Shown in pieces: positions 49,719-57,570 of a stretch of DNA of 64,000 nucleotides. Source of the DNA: AC-32 sp036522595 (lineage in GTDB: Bacteria; Actinomycetota; Thermoleophilia; Gaiellales; Gaiellaceae). The notes beneath the pieces are model-generated. The model saw only the letters and a list, made by a program, of their open reading frames with translations, did no database searches and had not been told where the DNA came from. The translations under genes were made by a program, and so were the position numbers. The DNA is taken from assembly GCA_036522595.1 (NCBI GenBank), contig DATDFL010000288.1, forward strand, positions 11,633 to 75,632. Direction: 5' to 3'. Numbering within the stretch: position 1 is the stretch's first letter; the number at the start of each line of letters is the position of its first letter.

Positions 49719-50900
49719 ATGTTCACCGATCGCGCCCGCATCCACGTGCAGGCGGGGCGCGGCGGCGACGGCGCGCTCAGCTTTCGGCGCGAGAAGCACG
49801 TCCCGAAGGGCGGGCCCGACGGCGGCGACGGCGGCCCGGGTGGCGACGTGGTGCTCTTCGCGGATTCCGACCTGCGCGACCTCTCGGAGTTTCAGCGCCG
49901 CCAGTGGTTCAGCGCGGGCAAAGGGGGTGCGGGCGGGGGCTCGGGAAGGCACGGCGCCGCAGGTGCGGACGTCGAGCTGCGTGCGCCCGCCGGGACGCAG
50001 GTTCTCGACCTCGACGGGAACCTGGTCGCGGACTTGACCGGCGGCGGCGTCCGGGTCGTCCTGGCGCGCGGTGGGCCCGGCGGCCGAGGCAACAAGCGCT
50101 TCGCGAACTCGATCCGGCAGACGCCGCGCTTCGCGGAAACGGGCCTGCCCGGTGAGGAGGCGGACTTCGAGCTGCGGCTGAAGCTGCTCGCCGATGCCGC
50201 GCTCGTCGGCCTCCCGAACGCGGGCAAGTCGTCGCTCCTGCGCCGGATCTCGAACGCGAAGCCGAAGGTCGCCGAGTACCCGTTCACGACGATCCAGCCG
50301 GTGCTCGGGACGGTCGACTCGGACGAGCGCCAGCTGGTCGTGGCCGACGTGCCCGGACTGATCGAGGGCGCGAGCGAGGGCGCCGGCCTCGGCCACGAGT
50401 TCCTGGCCCACCTCGAGCGGGCACGGGTGCTCGTGCACGTGATCGATTCGTCCGAAGGCGATCCGGCCGACCGTTTCCGGCAGATCGACCACGAGCTCGA
50501 TGCCTACGGCGCCGGCCTCGCGGAGCGGCCTCAGGTCATCGTGCTGAACAAGGTCGACCTGCTCCCGTCGACGCCGGCCCTAGACGTGGACGACGAGCGG
50601 ATCGTGGGCGTCTTCGAGACCTCCGCGGCGACCGGTGCGGGGATCGACCGCTTTCGGCGGAGCCTGTTCGAGCTGATCCCGCCGGCGGAGGCTCCGGCCG
50701 AGACCTCGCTGCCCGACTTTCTCGTCTACCGGCCCCAGCCCGACCCTCGGCGGGCCTTCCGGATCTTTCGCACCGATCGCGGCTTCCGGGTCGTGGGGCG
50801 GCCTCCCGGCGAGGAAGAGCTCGAACGCGCGCTGCGCGAAGCGGGAGTGAAGCGCGGCGACGAGGTCGAGGTCGCCGGCGAGGCGCTCGAGTTCCAGTGA
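49719..50900 (+). CDS. obgE: Obg-family GTPase
   Basis: The 393-residue protein starts at ATG 49719. The glycine-rich Obg fold (GGDGALSFRREKHVPKGGPDGGDGG, split here by normal residues) is followed by the G domain with G1 GLPNAGKSS near 164, switch II DVPGLIEGAS, NKVD and a C-terminal OCT domain (VYRPQPDPRRAFRIFRTDRG). It acts in 50S assembly and stress control. Its stop overlaps nadD. Confidence 0.96.
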   Translation: MFTDRARIHVQAGRGGDGALSFRREKHVPKGGPDGGDGGPGGDVVLFADSDLRDLSEFQRRQWFSAGKGGAGGGSGRHGAAGADVELRAPAGTQVLDLDGNLVADLTGGGVRVVLARGGPGGRGNKRFANSIRQTPRFAETGLPGEEADFELRLKLLADAALVGLPNAGKSSLLRRISNAKPKVAEYPFTTIQPVLGTVDSDERQLVVADVPGLIEGASEGAGLGHEFLAHLERARVLVHVIDSSEGDPADRFRQIDHELDAYGAGLAERPQVIVLNKVDLLPSTPALDVDDERIVGVFETSAATGAGIDRFRRSLFELIPPAEAPAETSLPDFLVYRPQPDPRRAFRIFRTDRGFRVVGRPPGEEELERALREAGVKRGDEVEVAGEALEFQ

Positions 50901-51475
50901 CGACGGGAATCCTCGGCGGCATCTTCGATCCGCCGCACAACGGGCACCTCGCCCTCGCGCGGGCGGCGCTCCAGCAGCTGGCGATCGACAAACTCGTGGT
51001 GCTGGTGGCCGCCGACCCGGGCCACCGTCGCGTCTTCGCCGCGCCCGAGGACCGCCTGCGCCTTGCGCAGGCAACGTTCGAGGATCTCCCGGCGGAGGTC
51101 GCGCTCGACGACAACGCCTTCACGGTGGATGCGGTCCGCGACGGGCGCTTCGGCGATGCGCTGTTCATCGTCGGGGCGGATGAGGGCGCCGCGTTCCCGA
51201 CCTGGAAGGATCCCGAGGAAGTGCTTCGTTGGGTGCGCCTCGCGGTCGGGACGCGCTCGGGCTTTCCACCGCCCGACCTGAGCCGGTATGGCGACCGCAT
51301 CGTGTCGTTCGAGCTCGACTCGCCTCCTGTTTCGTCGACGCAAGTGCGGGAACTGGCCTCTCGAGGCGCGCCCCTCGCCGGGCTCGTCACGCCCGCGGTG
51401 GAGGCCGCGATTCTCGAGACCGGCCTCTACCGTGGCTACACTACGAACGCACCCGAGGACAGAAAGAGCCACTGA
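50897..51475 (+). CDS. nadD: Nicotinate-nucleotide adenylyltransferase
   Basis: The start GTG 50897 overlaps the obgE stop (GTGA). The 192-residue enzyme has the nucleotidyltransferase motif GIFDPPHNGHL and the late ISSTxIR-type motif VSSTQVREL. The central segment is shorter than usual. It makes deamido-NAD from nicotinate mononucleotide and ATP. Its stop overlaps the CTG start of rsfS. Confidence 0.95.
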   Translation: MTTGILGGIFDPPHNGHLALARAALQQLAIDKLVVLVAADPGHRRVFAAPEDRLRLAQATFEDLPAEVALDDNAFTVDAVRDGRFGDALFIVGADEGAAFPTWKDPEEVLRWVRLAVGTRSGFPPPDLSRYGDRIVSFELDSPPVSSTQVRELASRGAPLAGLVTPAVEAAILETGLYRGYTTNAPEDRKSH

Positions 51476-51828
51476 CACCACTCGAACACGCCCGCCGAAT
51501 CGCCGGCCTCGCTCAGGAGAAGCTGGCGCAGGACGTTCTCATTCTCGACATGCGGCCCGTGTGCTCCTACACGGACTTCTTCGTGCTCGCCACGGGGCAG
51601 AACCCGCGCCAGACGAAGGCGATCTGGGACGAGGTGCACGAGCGCCTGAAGCACGACGAGCGCTCGCTGCCGGCCTCGGTCGCGGGCGAGCCTGAGGGCC
51701 GCTGGATCGTCGCGGACTACCTCGACGTGGTCCTGCACGTCTTCACCCCCGAGGCGCGCGAGTACTACCGGCTCGAAGAGCTTTGGGGCGACGTCCCCAG
51801 CATCGAGCTGGACGCCGCAGCCGTTTAG
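51472..51828 (+). CDS. rsfS: Ribosomal silencing factor RsfS, probable CTG start
   Basis: No ATG, GTG or TTG lies in frame near the beginning of homology; CTG 51472 overlaps the nadD TGA as CTGA and has AGAAAGAG upstream. The 118-residue product then reads TPLEHARRIAGLAQEKLAQD, followed by the RsfS core VCSYTDFFVLATGQNPRQTKAI, EGRWIVADYLDVVLHVFTPEAREYYRLEELW. RsfS binds L14 and blocks subunit joining under starvation. Gene order nadD-rsfS is classical. Confidence 0.95.
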   Translation: MTPLEHARRIAGLAQEKLAQDVLILDMRPVCSYTDFFVLATGQNPRQTKAIWDEVHERLKHDERSLPASVAGEPEGRWIVADYLDVVLHVFTPEAREYYRLEELWGDVPSIELDAAAV

Positions 51829-51848
51829 TCGTTCGCCTCGTTCGCGGC

Positions 51849-51854
51849 TAGACT
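51849..51854 (+). promoter_or_regulatory. -10 box (TAGACT) of tRNA-Ala
   Basis: The hexamer is identical to that of tRNA-Pro, ndk and mreB and ends 10 bases before the mature tRNA. No clear -35 box. Confidence 0.45.
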
Positions 51855-51864
51855 GAGGGCGCTT

Positions 51865-51937
51865 GGGGCCGTAGCTCAGCTGGGAGAGCGTTTGGCTGGC
51901 AGCCAAAAGGTCACGGGTTCGATCCCCGTCGGCTCCA
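51865..51937 (+). tRNA. tRNA-Ala (anticodon GGC)
   Basis: Acceptor GGGGCCG/CGGCTCC (one G-T pair) with discriminator A, anticodon stem TTTGG/CCAAA around CTGGCAG (anticodon GGC), T-loop TTCGATC. CCA not encoded. Confidence 0.97.
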
Positions 51938-51943
51938 CTCTTT

Positions 51944-52789
51944 CTAGGCCAGCGCGCGCTCGAAAAATGTGGTGACGCGCTCGCCGGTCGTGGGCCCACC
52001 TGGCGCAAGCGTCTCCCCGTGCTTCGCGCCCGGAATTCGCCAGAGCTCCGCACCCGGCGCTGCAGAGAGGAGCGCGTCCGAGTCCTCCGGCAAGACCACG
52101 TCGTCGTCTGACCCGTGGATCAAGAGCACCGGCCGTCCGGCCAGCCGCTGCATCGCCTCCACCGGCCGGAGCTTGTCCAGGTCGATCCCGGTGCGCCACT
52201 CCGCGAACTTGAGAGACAGCCGGGAAAAGTGATCCCGAGGGTTCCAGCTGGGCCGCAGCCAGCTCTTCGCGGTCCGCCACGCGGAGTCGGCAACGACCGC
52301 CTTGATCCGTGGCTCGCGGGCCGCCGCCAAGAGCGTCGTCGCGCCCCCCATCGAGAACCCGAGCGCCCCGATCCGTTCCGCGTCCACGTCGTCTCGCCCG
52401 CTGAGGTAGTCGACGACCGAGACGAGATCGTCCTGCTCCTTCGCGCCGAAGGTCACCTGGCCGCGCAGGTTGTACGTGAAGACCGTGAAGCCGCTCTTGT
52501 GGAGCGCGTCGGCGACCGGCAGCATCTCGTCCTGGCTGCCGCCGTAGCCATGGGTCAGCACGACCGTCGCGCGCTCGCGGCCCGGGAAGAAGCGGCCGGC
52601 AAGGGTCGCGCCGGTGCTCGTCTCGACCCGAACGTCCTCCGGTTTGAGCTGCTGGTAATCGGCGAGGCTCCACGCGTACTGCGGCGGTCCTGGGTGGATC
52701 GCCCGGGACGAGGCCCGCCAGGCGAGCGCCGTCAGGCCGGCGGCCACGACGAGCACCAGCACGACGACGACCGCGATCGCGATCTTCAT
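51944..52789 (-). CDS. Alpha/beta hydrolase, membrane-anchored
   Basis: The start ATG 52789 overlaps the stop of the acyltransferase gene (ATGA). An N-terminal transmembrane segment (MKIAIAVVVVLVLVVAAGLT) anchors a hydrolase domain with oxyanion strand VVLTHGYGGS, nucleophile GFSMGG, Asp in HGSDDDVVLP and His in GAKHGET: a full triad. Such proteins resemble BEM46/dipeptidyl-hydrolase-like enzymes. It is the last gene of the minus-strand polysaccharide locus; the substrate is unknown. Confidence 0.9.
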   Translation of the reverse strand: MKIAIAVVVVLVLVVAAGLTALAWRASSRAIHPGPPQYAWSLADYQQLKPEDVRVETSTGATLAGRFFPGRERATVVLTHGYGGSQDEMLPVADALHKSGFTVFTYNLRGQVTFGAKEQDDLVSVVDYLSGRDDVDAERIGALGFSMGGATTLLAAAREPRIKAVVADSAWRTAKSWLRPSWNPRDHFSRLSLKFAEWRTGIDLDKLRPVEAMQRLAGRPVLLIHGSDDDVVLPEDSDALLSAAPGAELWRIPGAKHGETLAPGGPTTGERVTTFFERALA

Positions 52790-53280
52790 CGCGCCTGTGC
52801 GAGGACGCGGGCCGGGCTTCCCGCAACGGTTGCCCCTGCCGGCACGTCGCGCGTCACGACCGCGCCGGCGCCGACGATGGCGCCCTCGCCGATCCGGATC
52901 CCGCCGAGGATGACCGCACCCGACCCGAGCGAGGCGCGCCGTTCGACGATCGTCGGCAGCAGCTCCCAGTCGTCGTCCGTCTGCAGCGCGCCCTCGTCGG
53001 TGGTCGCGTGGGGCCGCTTGTCGTTGATGAACATCACGCCGTGGCCGACGAAGACCTCGTCGGCGATCTCGACCCCGGTGCAGATGAACGTGTGGCTCTG
53101 GACCTTGCAGCGGGCGCCGACGGTCACGCCGCGCTGGATCTCGACGAACGGGCCGACGCGGGTCTCGTCGCCGATCGCGCAGCCGTAGAGGTTCGTGAAC
53201 GCCTGCACGACGACGCCGTCGCCGAACTGGACGTCGTTGAGCAGCCGGTAGGGAGCGTCGTTGACGGGCCCGTCAGCCAT
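52786..53280 (-). CDS. Left-handed beta-helix N-acyltransferase (WlbB/WbpD-like)
   Basis: From ATG 53280 the 164-residue product is built from hexapeptide repeats (VVVQAFTNLYGCAIGD, VGPFVEIQRGVTVGA, GSGAVILGGIRIGEGAIVGAGAVVTRDVP) and ends AGSPARVL. It has a loop with FINDKRPHA, as in UDP-amino-sugar N-acetyltransferases of the WlbB/WbpD group, where the loop His acts in catalysis. Its start overlaps the stop of the aminotransferase gene by 8 bases, supporting a shared pathway. Confidence 0.9.
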   Translation of the reverse strand: MADGPVNDAPYRLLNDVQFGDGVVVQAFTNLYGCAIGDETRVGPFVEIQRGVTVGARCKVQSHTFICTGVEIADEVFVGHGVMFINDKRPHATTDEGALQTDDDWELLPTIVERRASLGSGAVILGGIRIGEGAIVGAGAVVTRDVPAGATVAGSPARVLAQAR

Positions 53281-54403
53281 CGAAGAACGCCGACACGGCC
53301 GCAACGACCGCCTCCGCGTCGTCGATCGACATCCCGGGAAACATCGGCAGCGAGAGCACGCGTTCCCCGTGACGCTCCGCGAGCGGGAACGAGCCGGGGC
53401 CGTAGCCGAGCCAGCGATAGGCCTGCGTCAGGTGCACGGCGTCGGGATAGTGCCTGCCGGTGCCGATCCCGCGCGAGCGGAGGAACTCCCCCAGCGCTGC
53501 CGGGTCGGCCGTGCGCACGACGAAGAGGTGCCACACCGGCGAGCTGTTCAGTGGGACCGGCGGCAGCTCGAGGTCGCCCACGCCGGCGAGGCGCTCGAGG
53601 TAGTACGACGCAATCGCCCGGCGCTGGTCGTTCCAGTCGTCCAACCGTGCGAGCTTCGCGAGGAGCACGATCGCCTGGATGGTGTCCAGGCGGCCGGTCC
53701 AGCCCTCGCGCTCGTGCTCGTACTTCGCTCGCTGCCCGTGCTCGCGCAGCGACTTCAGGGCTGCCGCGAGCTCGGGATCGTTCGTCGTCACCGCACCCGC
53801 GTCCCCGAACGCGCCCAGGTTCTTGCCCGGGTAGAAGCTGAATGCCGACCACGCGCCCTTCGTGCCGGCGCGGATGCCGTCGCGGTCGGCCCCGTGCGCC
53901 TGGCAGGCGTCCTCGACGAGGATCAGCCCACGGCGCTCGGCGAGCTCGGCCAGCGGGCGCAGGTCGGCCATCTGGCCGTAGAGGTGCACCGGCATCAGGA
54001 AGCGCGTGCGCTCGCCGACGGCCGCCTCGGCGGCGGAGACATCGATGTTCCAGTCCGCCTCCGACATTTCGACCGGCACCGGGCGCCCGCCCGCCTGCGT
54101 CACGGCCTCGAGGGTCGCGACGAAGGTGTTCGCCGGGACGATCACCTCGTCGCCCGGCTCGATCCCGGAGGCGATCAGCCCGAGACGCAGTGCGTCGAGC
54201 CCGCTCGCGAGCCCGATCGCGGTCGACGTGCCCACGTACTCGGCGAATGCCTCCTCGAACTCGCGCACGGCCGGGCCGTTGATGAACGCGTTCGAGTCGA
54301 TCAGCGCCGAAAAGGACTCGAGCAGCTCCTCCTTCAGGGCGCCGTGCATCGCGCCCAGGTCGAGAAAGGGCACGCGGATCTCGACGGTCTCAGCCATTGC
54401 CAT
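53273..54403 (-). CDS. DegT/DnrJ/EryC1-family sugar aminotransferase (WlbE-like)
   Basis: The 376-residue PLP enzyme starts at ATG 54403. VPFLDLGAMHGALKEE, GLASGLDALRLGL, VEDACQAHGA and the PLP-binding Lys in FSFYPGKNLGAFGD are family signatures. With the oxidoreductase before it and the acyltransferase after it, the set oxidase-transaminase-acetylase matches UDP-2,3-diacetamido-sugar synthesis. The exact sugar is inferred, not shown. Confidence 0.93.
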   Translation of the reverse strand: MAMAETVEIRVPFLDLGAMHGALKEELLESFSALIDSNAFINGPAVREFEEAFAEYVGTSTAIGLASGLDALRLGLIASGIEPGDEVIVPANTFVATLEAVTQAGGRPVPVEMSEADWNIDVSAAEAAVGERTRFLMPVHLYGQMADLRPLAELAERRGLILVEDACQAHGADRDGIRAGTKGAWSAFSFYPGKNLGAFGDAGAVTTNDPELAAALKSLREHGQRAKYEHEREGWTGRLDTIQAIVLLAKLARLDDWNDQRRAIASYYLERLAGVGDLELPPVPLNSSPVWHLFVVRTADPAALGEFLRSRGIGTGRHYPDAVHLTQAYRWLGYGPGSFPLAERHGERVLSLPMFPGMSIDDAEAVVAAVSAFFDG

Positions 54404-54416
54404 CAGCGTATCCCGG

Positions 54417-55496
54417 TTAGCCGACGAGCTCGCTGACGTCGACGCGCGCGCCGTCGGCCTCGAGCGACTCGTCCACGGACTCGATGATGCGCACGACGTC
54501 GAGCCCGATCTGCGCGCTGGAGCGAGGCGTCTCGCCCGTCCGGATTGCGGAGCAGAAGTCGCCGAGCTCGATGAAGAGCGGCTCCGCGGCCGGCACGTTC
54601 GGCGAGACGATGTCGCCGGTGCGGTAGCTGAGCCGGTACTCGCCGAAGGTCTCGGGGTTCGGCAGGTCGACGCCGCTGTCGAAGACGCGCACGGGCTCGT
54701 TGCTCGTGTCGTCGTAGACGACCATCTTCTGCGAGCCCACGATCGTCGTGCGCCTGAGCTTGCTCGGCGCGAGCCAGGAGAGCTCGACGTGGGCGATCGT
54801 GCCCGAGGGGAACTCGAGGTTGATGAACGCGACGTCGGGCATGTTCGGGATCACGCAGCTGCGGCTGAGCGCGCTGACGTGCCGCGGGGTCTCGTCGAGC
54901 CAGTAGCGCAGGATCGAGAAGTCGTGCGGGCCGAGGTCCCACGCGACGCTGACGTCGCTCTGGTGCAGGCCGAGGTTCACGCGGCTCGTCGAGATGAAGT
55001 AGATGTCGCCGAGGTCGCCGTTCGTGATCAGGTCCCGGATCGTGTTGACCGGCGGGCTGTAGAGGAAGGTGTGGCCGGGCATCAGGACGAGGTTGCGCTC
55101 GGCTGCGCGCTCCAGGAGGTCGCGCGCCTCCACGGCCGATGCGGCGAGCGGCTTCTCGATGAAGACGTGCTTGCCGGCGTCGAGTGCCTTGACGGCGAGT
55201 GGGTAATGCGTCGAGACGGGCGTCGCCAGTGCGATCGCGTCGATCGAGTCGTCGGCGATCACCTCGTCGAAGGAGGTAGTCGTGGCGACGGCCGGATAGC
55301 GCCGGGAGATCGCGTCCAGCGCCTCCTGGCGCATGTCGCAGACCGCCGACAGCTCGGAGTCCGGCAGCTCGTGCAGGTTGCGGACGAGGTTCGGCCCCCA
55401 GTAGCCGAGGCCGACGACCGCGACGCGCGGCGTCAAGGGCATCCGCACCAGCGGAAAATGCTCGTTCACGTGGCCGTTTCCGTTGCCGTCGCTCAC
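54417..55496 (-). CDS. Gfo/Idh/MocA-family oxidoreductase (WlbA-like)
   Basis: The start GTG 55496 overlaps the sugar-transferase stop (GTGA); an apparent long in-frame upstream extension is antisense-like noise inside that gene. The 359-residue protein has the Rossmann motif VAVVGLGYWGPNLVRNL, the family EKP motif in HVFIEKPLA and YSPPVNTIRDLI with a substrate loop. It probably oxidises the 3-position of a UDP-sugar for the following aminotransferase. Confidence 0.92.
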   Translation of the reverse strand: MSDGNGNGHVNEHFPLVRMPLTPRVAVVGLGYWGPNLVRNLHELPDSELSAVCDMRQEALDAISRRYPAVATTTSFDEVIADDSIDAIALATPVSTHYPLAVKALDAGKHVFIEKPLAASAVEARDLLERAAERNLVLMPGHTFLYSPPVNTIRDLITNGDLGDIYFISTSRVNLGLHQSDVSVAWDLGPHDFSILRYWLDETPRHVSALSRSCVIPNMPDVAFINLEFPSGTIAHVELSWLAPSKLRRTTIVGSQKMVVYDDTSNEPVRVFDSGVDLPNPETFGEYRLSYRTGDIVSPNVPAAEPLFIELGDFCSAIRTGETPRSSAQIGLDVVRIIESVDESLEADGARVDVSELVG

Positions 55497-57046
55497 GCGG
55501 TGGCCCTCCGGTTGAGAACCTGGAGCGGCGTCCGGCAGAGGAGCCGCAGGTCGAGCCCGAGCGACCAGCCGCGCGCGTAGGCGACGTCCATGTCGAGCGC
55601 CTCCTTGAACGTCGACTGGGCGCGGGCGGTGACCTGCCACAACCCGGTGATCCCGGCCGGGACGAGGAAGCGGTCGTAGTGGTGCGGCTCGAAGTGCTCG
55701 GTCTCCCAGTCGATGCACGGCCGCGGGCCGACGAGCGACATGTCGCCGCGCAGCACGTTGATCAGCTGCGGCAGCTCGTCGAGGCTCGTCGCTCGGAGCC
55801 AGCGGCCGGAGCGGGTGACGGCGTCGCCGCGGTCGAGCTTGTACATGCCGTTGGTCGTCTTCGCGGTCGTCGGGTCCATCAGCGTCTTGATGAACTCGCG
55901 GTGGGCGGAGTCGTCGTTGTCGACCTTCATCGTCCGGAACTTGAGAACCTCGAACTCGCGCTGGTCCTGGCCGAGCCGCTTCTGGCGGAAGAAGATCGGG
56001 CCCGGCGAGTCGAGCTTGACCCGCAGCGCGATGAACGCGAACAGCGGCGCGGTCAGCAGCAGCGCGACGCCTGCGACGGTGGCGTCGATCGCGCGCTTGA
56101 TCCAGCGCGAGGAGCGGGTGAGGCTCGGCGGAGGCAGCTCGACGAGCGGCAGGCCCTCGAGCGTGTCCACCTTGACGCCCGGGCCGACGAGCTCGAAGAG
56201 GCGCGGGACGATGTCGATCTGGACGTTGTGCTCGTTCAGCGAGCGGACGACCTCGAGGGTTTCCTCGGCGGAGTTGTTCGAGAAGGCGACGATCACGCGC
56301 TCGACGTCGAAGAGGCTGATCAGCTCGGGCAGATGGGCGGGAGCGCCGAGCACGGAGACGTGGCCGAGGCCCTCCTGCATCGCCTTCGGAGCCGTGTCGA
56401 CGAAACCGACGAGGTTGATGCCGTACTCGGAGTGGCGCTGGAGCTTGCGTGCGACGCTCTGGCCCACGTCGCCGGCGCCGACGATGATCGTGTTCTGGAT
56501 GTACGTGATCCTGCTCCGGCACCAGGCGCGCGCACAGGCCCTGGTGATGCCGATCAGCGCGACCGCGAGGAACCAGAACGCGATGACCTTCGCCGTTTCC
56601 GGGTTCGCGATGTTCGTCACCGTGACCAGGGCGTAGAAGAGCCACGTGCAGACGGTCACGAGGTGGAAGACGCCGACGAGGTCGTCGGTCGTCGGGTGGT
56701 GCGTCCGCTCCTCGTCCTGGTCGTAGAGGCTGTAGAGGCGCGCGATCACGATCCAGCCCGGGAGCGTCGCCAGCAGCAAGGCGTACTCGACGGCGGGGTG
56801 GAGCACGTTGCCGGTGCCGCTGCCCGGACCGAACACGAGCTCGATCGTCAGGAACGCAACGGCGAGCCCGACCACGTCGGCGAGCACGAGCATGCGCCGG
56901 ACGAGCCAGCCGCGGCGCCGCGGCGTGCGGCTCGCGTGCCGGTGGCGGAGCACCTCGAGCGTGCGCGGATCCGCGTTCGAGAACAGCTCGAACACGGAAC
57001 GCGGTCGACGTACCGCAACAGGTGCTTCGATCCCGATTTCAGTCAT
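55493..57046 (-). CDS. Polyprenyl-phosphate sugar-1-phosphate transferase (exopolysaccharide initiation)
   Basis: I place the start at ATG 57046 (MTEIGIEAPV). The 517-residue protein has four or five N-terminal transmembrane helices, a Rossmann-like domain (TIIVGAGDVGQSVARKL) and a C-terminal bacterial sugar transferase domain: membrane hairpin FAFIALRVKLDSPGPIFF, RQKRLGQ, FEVLKFRTMK, DELPQLINVLRGDMSLVGPRP and ITGLWQV. It should load the first sugar phosphate onto undecaprenyl phosphate. Preceding 57047-57175 holds no gene I can recognise. Confidence 0.94.
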   Translation of the reverse strand: MTEIGIEAPVAVRRPRSVFELFSNADPRTLEVLRHRHASRTPRRRGWLVRRMLVLADVVGLAVAFLTIELVFGPGSGTGNVLHPAVEYALLLATLPGWIVIARLYSLYDQDEERTHHPTTDDLVGVFHLVTVCTWLFYALVTVTNIANPETAKVIAFWFLAVALIGITRACARAWCRSRITYIQNTIIVGAGDVGQSVARKLQRHSEYGINLVGFVDTAPKAMQEGLGHVSVLGAPAHLPELISLFDVERVIVAFSNNSAEETLEVVRSLNEHNVQIDIVPRLFELVGPGVKVDTLEGLPLVELPPPSLTRSSRWIKRAIDATVAGVALLLTAPLFAFIALRVKLDSPGPIFFRQKRLGQDQREFEVLKFRTMKVDNDDSAHREFIKTLMDPTTAKTTNGMYKLDRGDAVTRSGRWLRATSLDELPQLINVLRGDMSLVGPRPCIDWETEHFEPHHYDRFLVPAGITGLWQVTARAQSTFKEALDMDVAYARGWSLGLDLRLLCRTPLQVLNRRATA

Positions 57047-57175
57047 TGCCGCTAAGTTCTCTCCCTCGTGGCCCAAGGCACGCAGCAAGGGCCGCTACGA
57101 AGGAGACTACGGCCGTCGCTCCGGCCGTCCAAGACCAGAAAGGCCAGGAACGAAGCGGGTTTGCGGCTCCGAACC

Positions 57176-57556
57176 CTAGCCTTTTCGACGGGAAGTCCAG
57201 GTTCTGCGAACGCGGGTGCTGTGCCGGGTGATTGCGGACAGCGCCAGGACCGCCGTGGCCGAGTCCGCGAGCTCGTCGTCGCGGCGCACGAAGGCGTCTG
57301 CGTCGACCTCCGCGCCGAGCTCGAGCGCCTCGGAGTCGACGTCCCGCGCGACGAGCACGACGAACGCGGACGGGTACGTCTTCCGGATTTCACTCGGCAG
57401 CGAGGCGGGCGCCGGCGGGCCCGCGTCCACGAACACGACGTCCGGGTCAGGCTTCAGCAGGCGTGGCCGGCGACCGTTCTCGGCCGGCAGGTTCTCGCCG
57501 AGGTCGCAGTGCAACTCGGGGTCGTCGCTGTGAACTGTGATGAGCAGCCTGCGCAC
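57176..57556 (-). CDS. Atypical receiver-like protein
   Basis: From GTG 57556, 14 bases after the stop of the giant exoprotein gene and with AGGGGA upstream, the 126-residue product resembles a CheY-like fold: strand RRLLITVHSDDPEL with an acidic pair, DPDVVFVDAGPPAPA with an Asp at the acceptor position, AFVVLVARD and a last strand VDADAFVRRDDEL where the usual Lys is Arg. The spacing between the first two strands is short. It is either a degenerate receiver or a similar fold without phosphorylation. A basic tail ends the protein. Confidence 0.65.
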   Translation of the reverse strand: MRRLLITVHSDDPELHCDLGENLPAENGRRPRLLKPDPDVVFVDAGPPAPASLPSEIRKTYPSAFVVLVARDVDSEALELGAEVDADAFVRRDDELADSATAVLALSAITRHSTRVRRTWTSRRKG

Positions 57557-57570
57557 CGGATGCGGGTCCC

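Noticed and set aside
55497..56645. Long upstream extension of the Gfo/Idh oxidoreductase frame
   Set aside because: It lies entirely within the same-strand sugar-transferase gene in another frame; the GTG at 55496 gives the normal family N-terminus and a GTGA overlap.
57047..57175. Leader of the sugar-transferase gene considered as a cyclic-dinucleotide riboswitch
   Set aside because: None of the conserved core sequences of known riboswitch classes could be recognised, and no terminator-like switch hairpin is evident.
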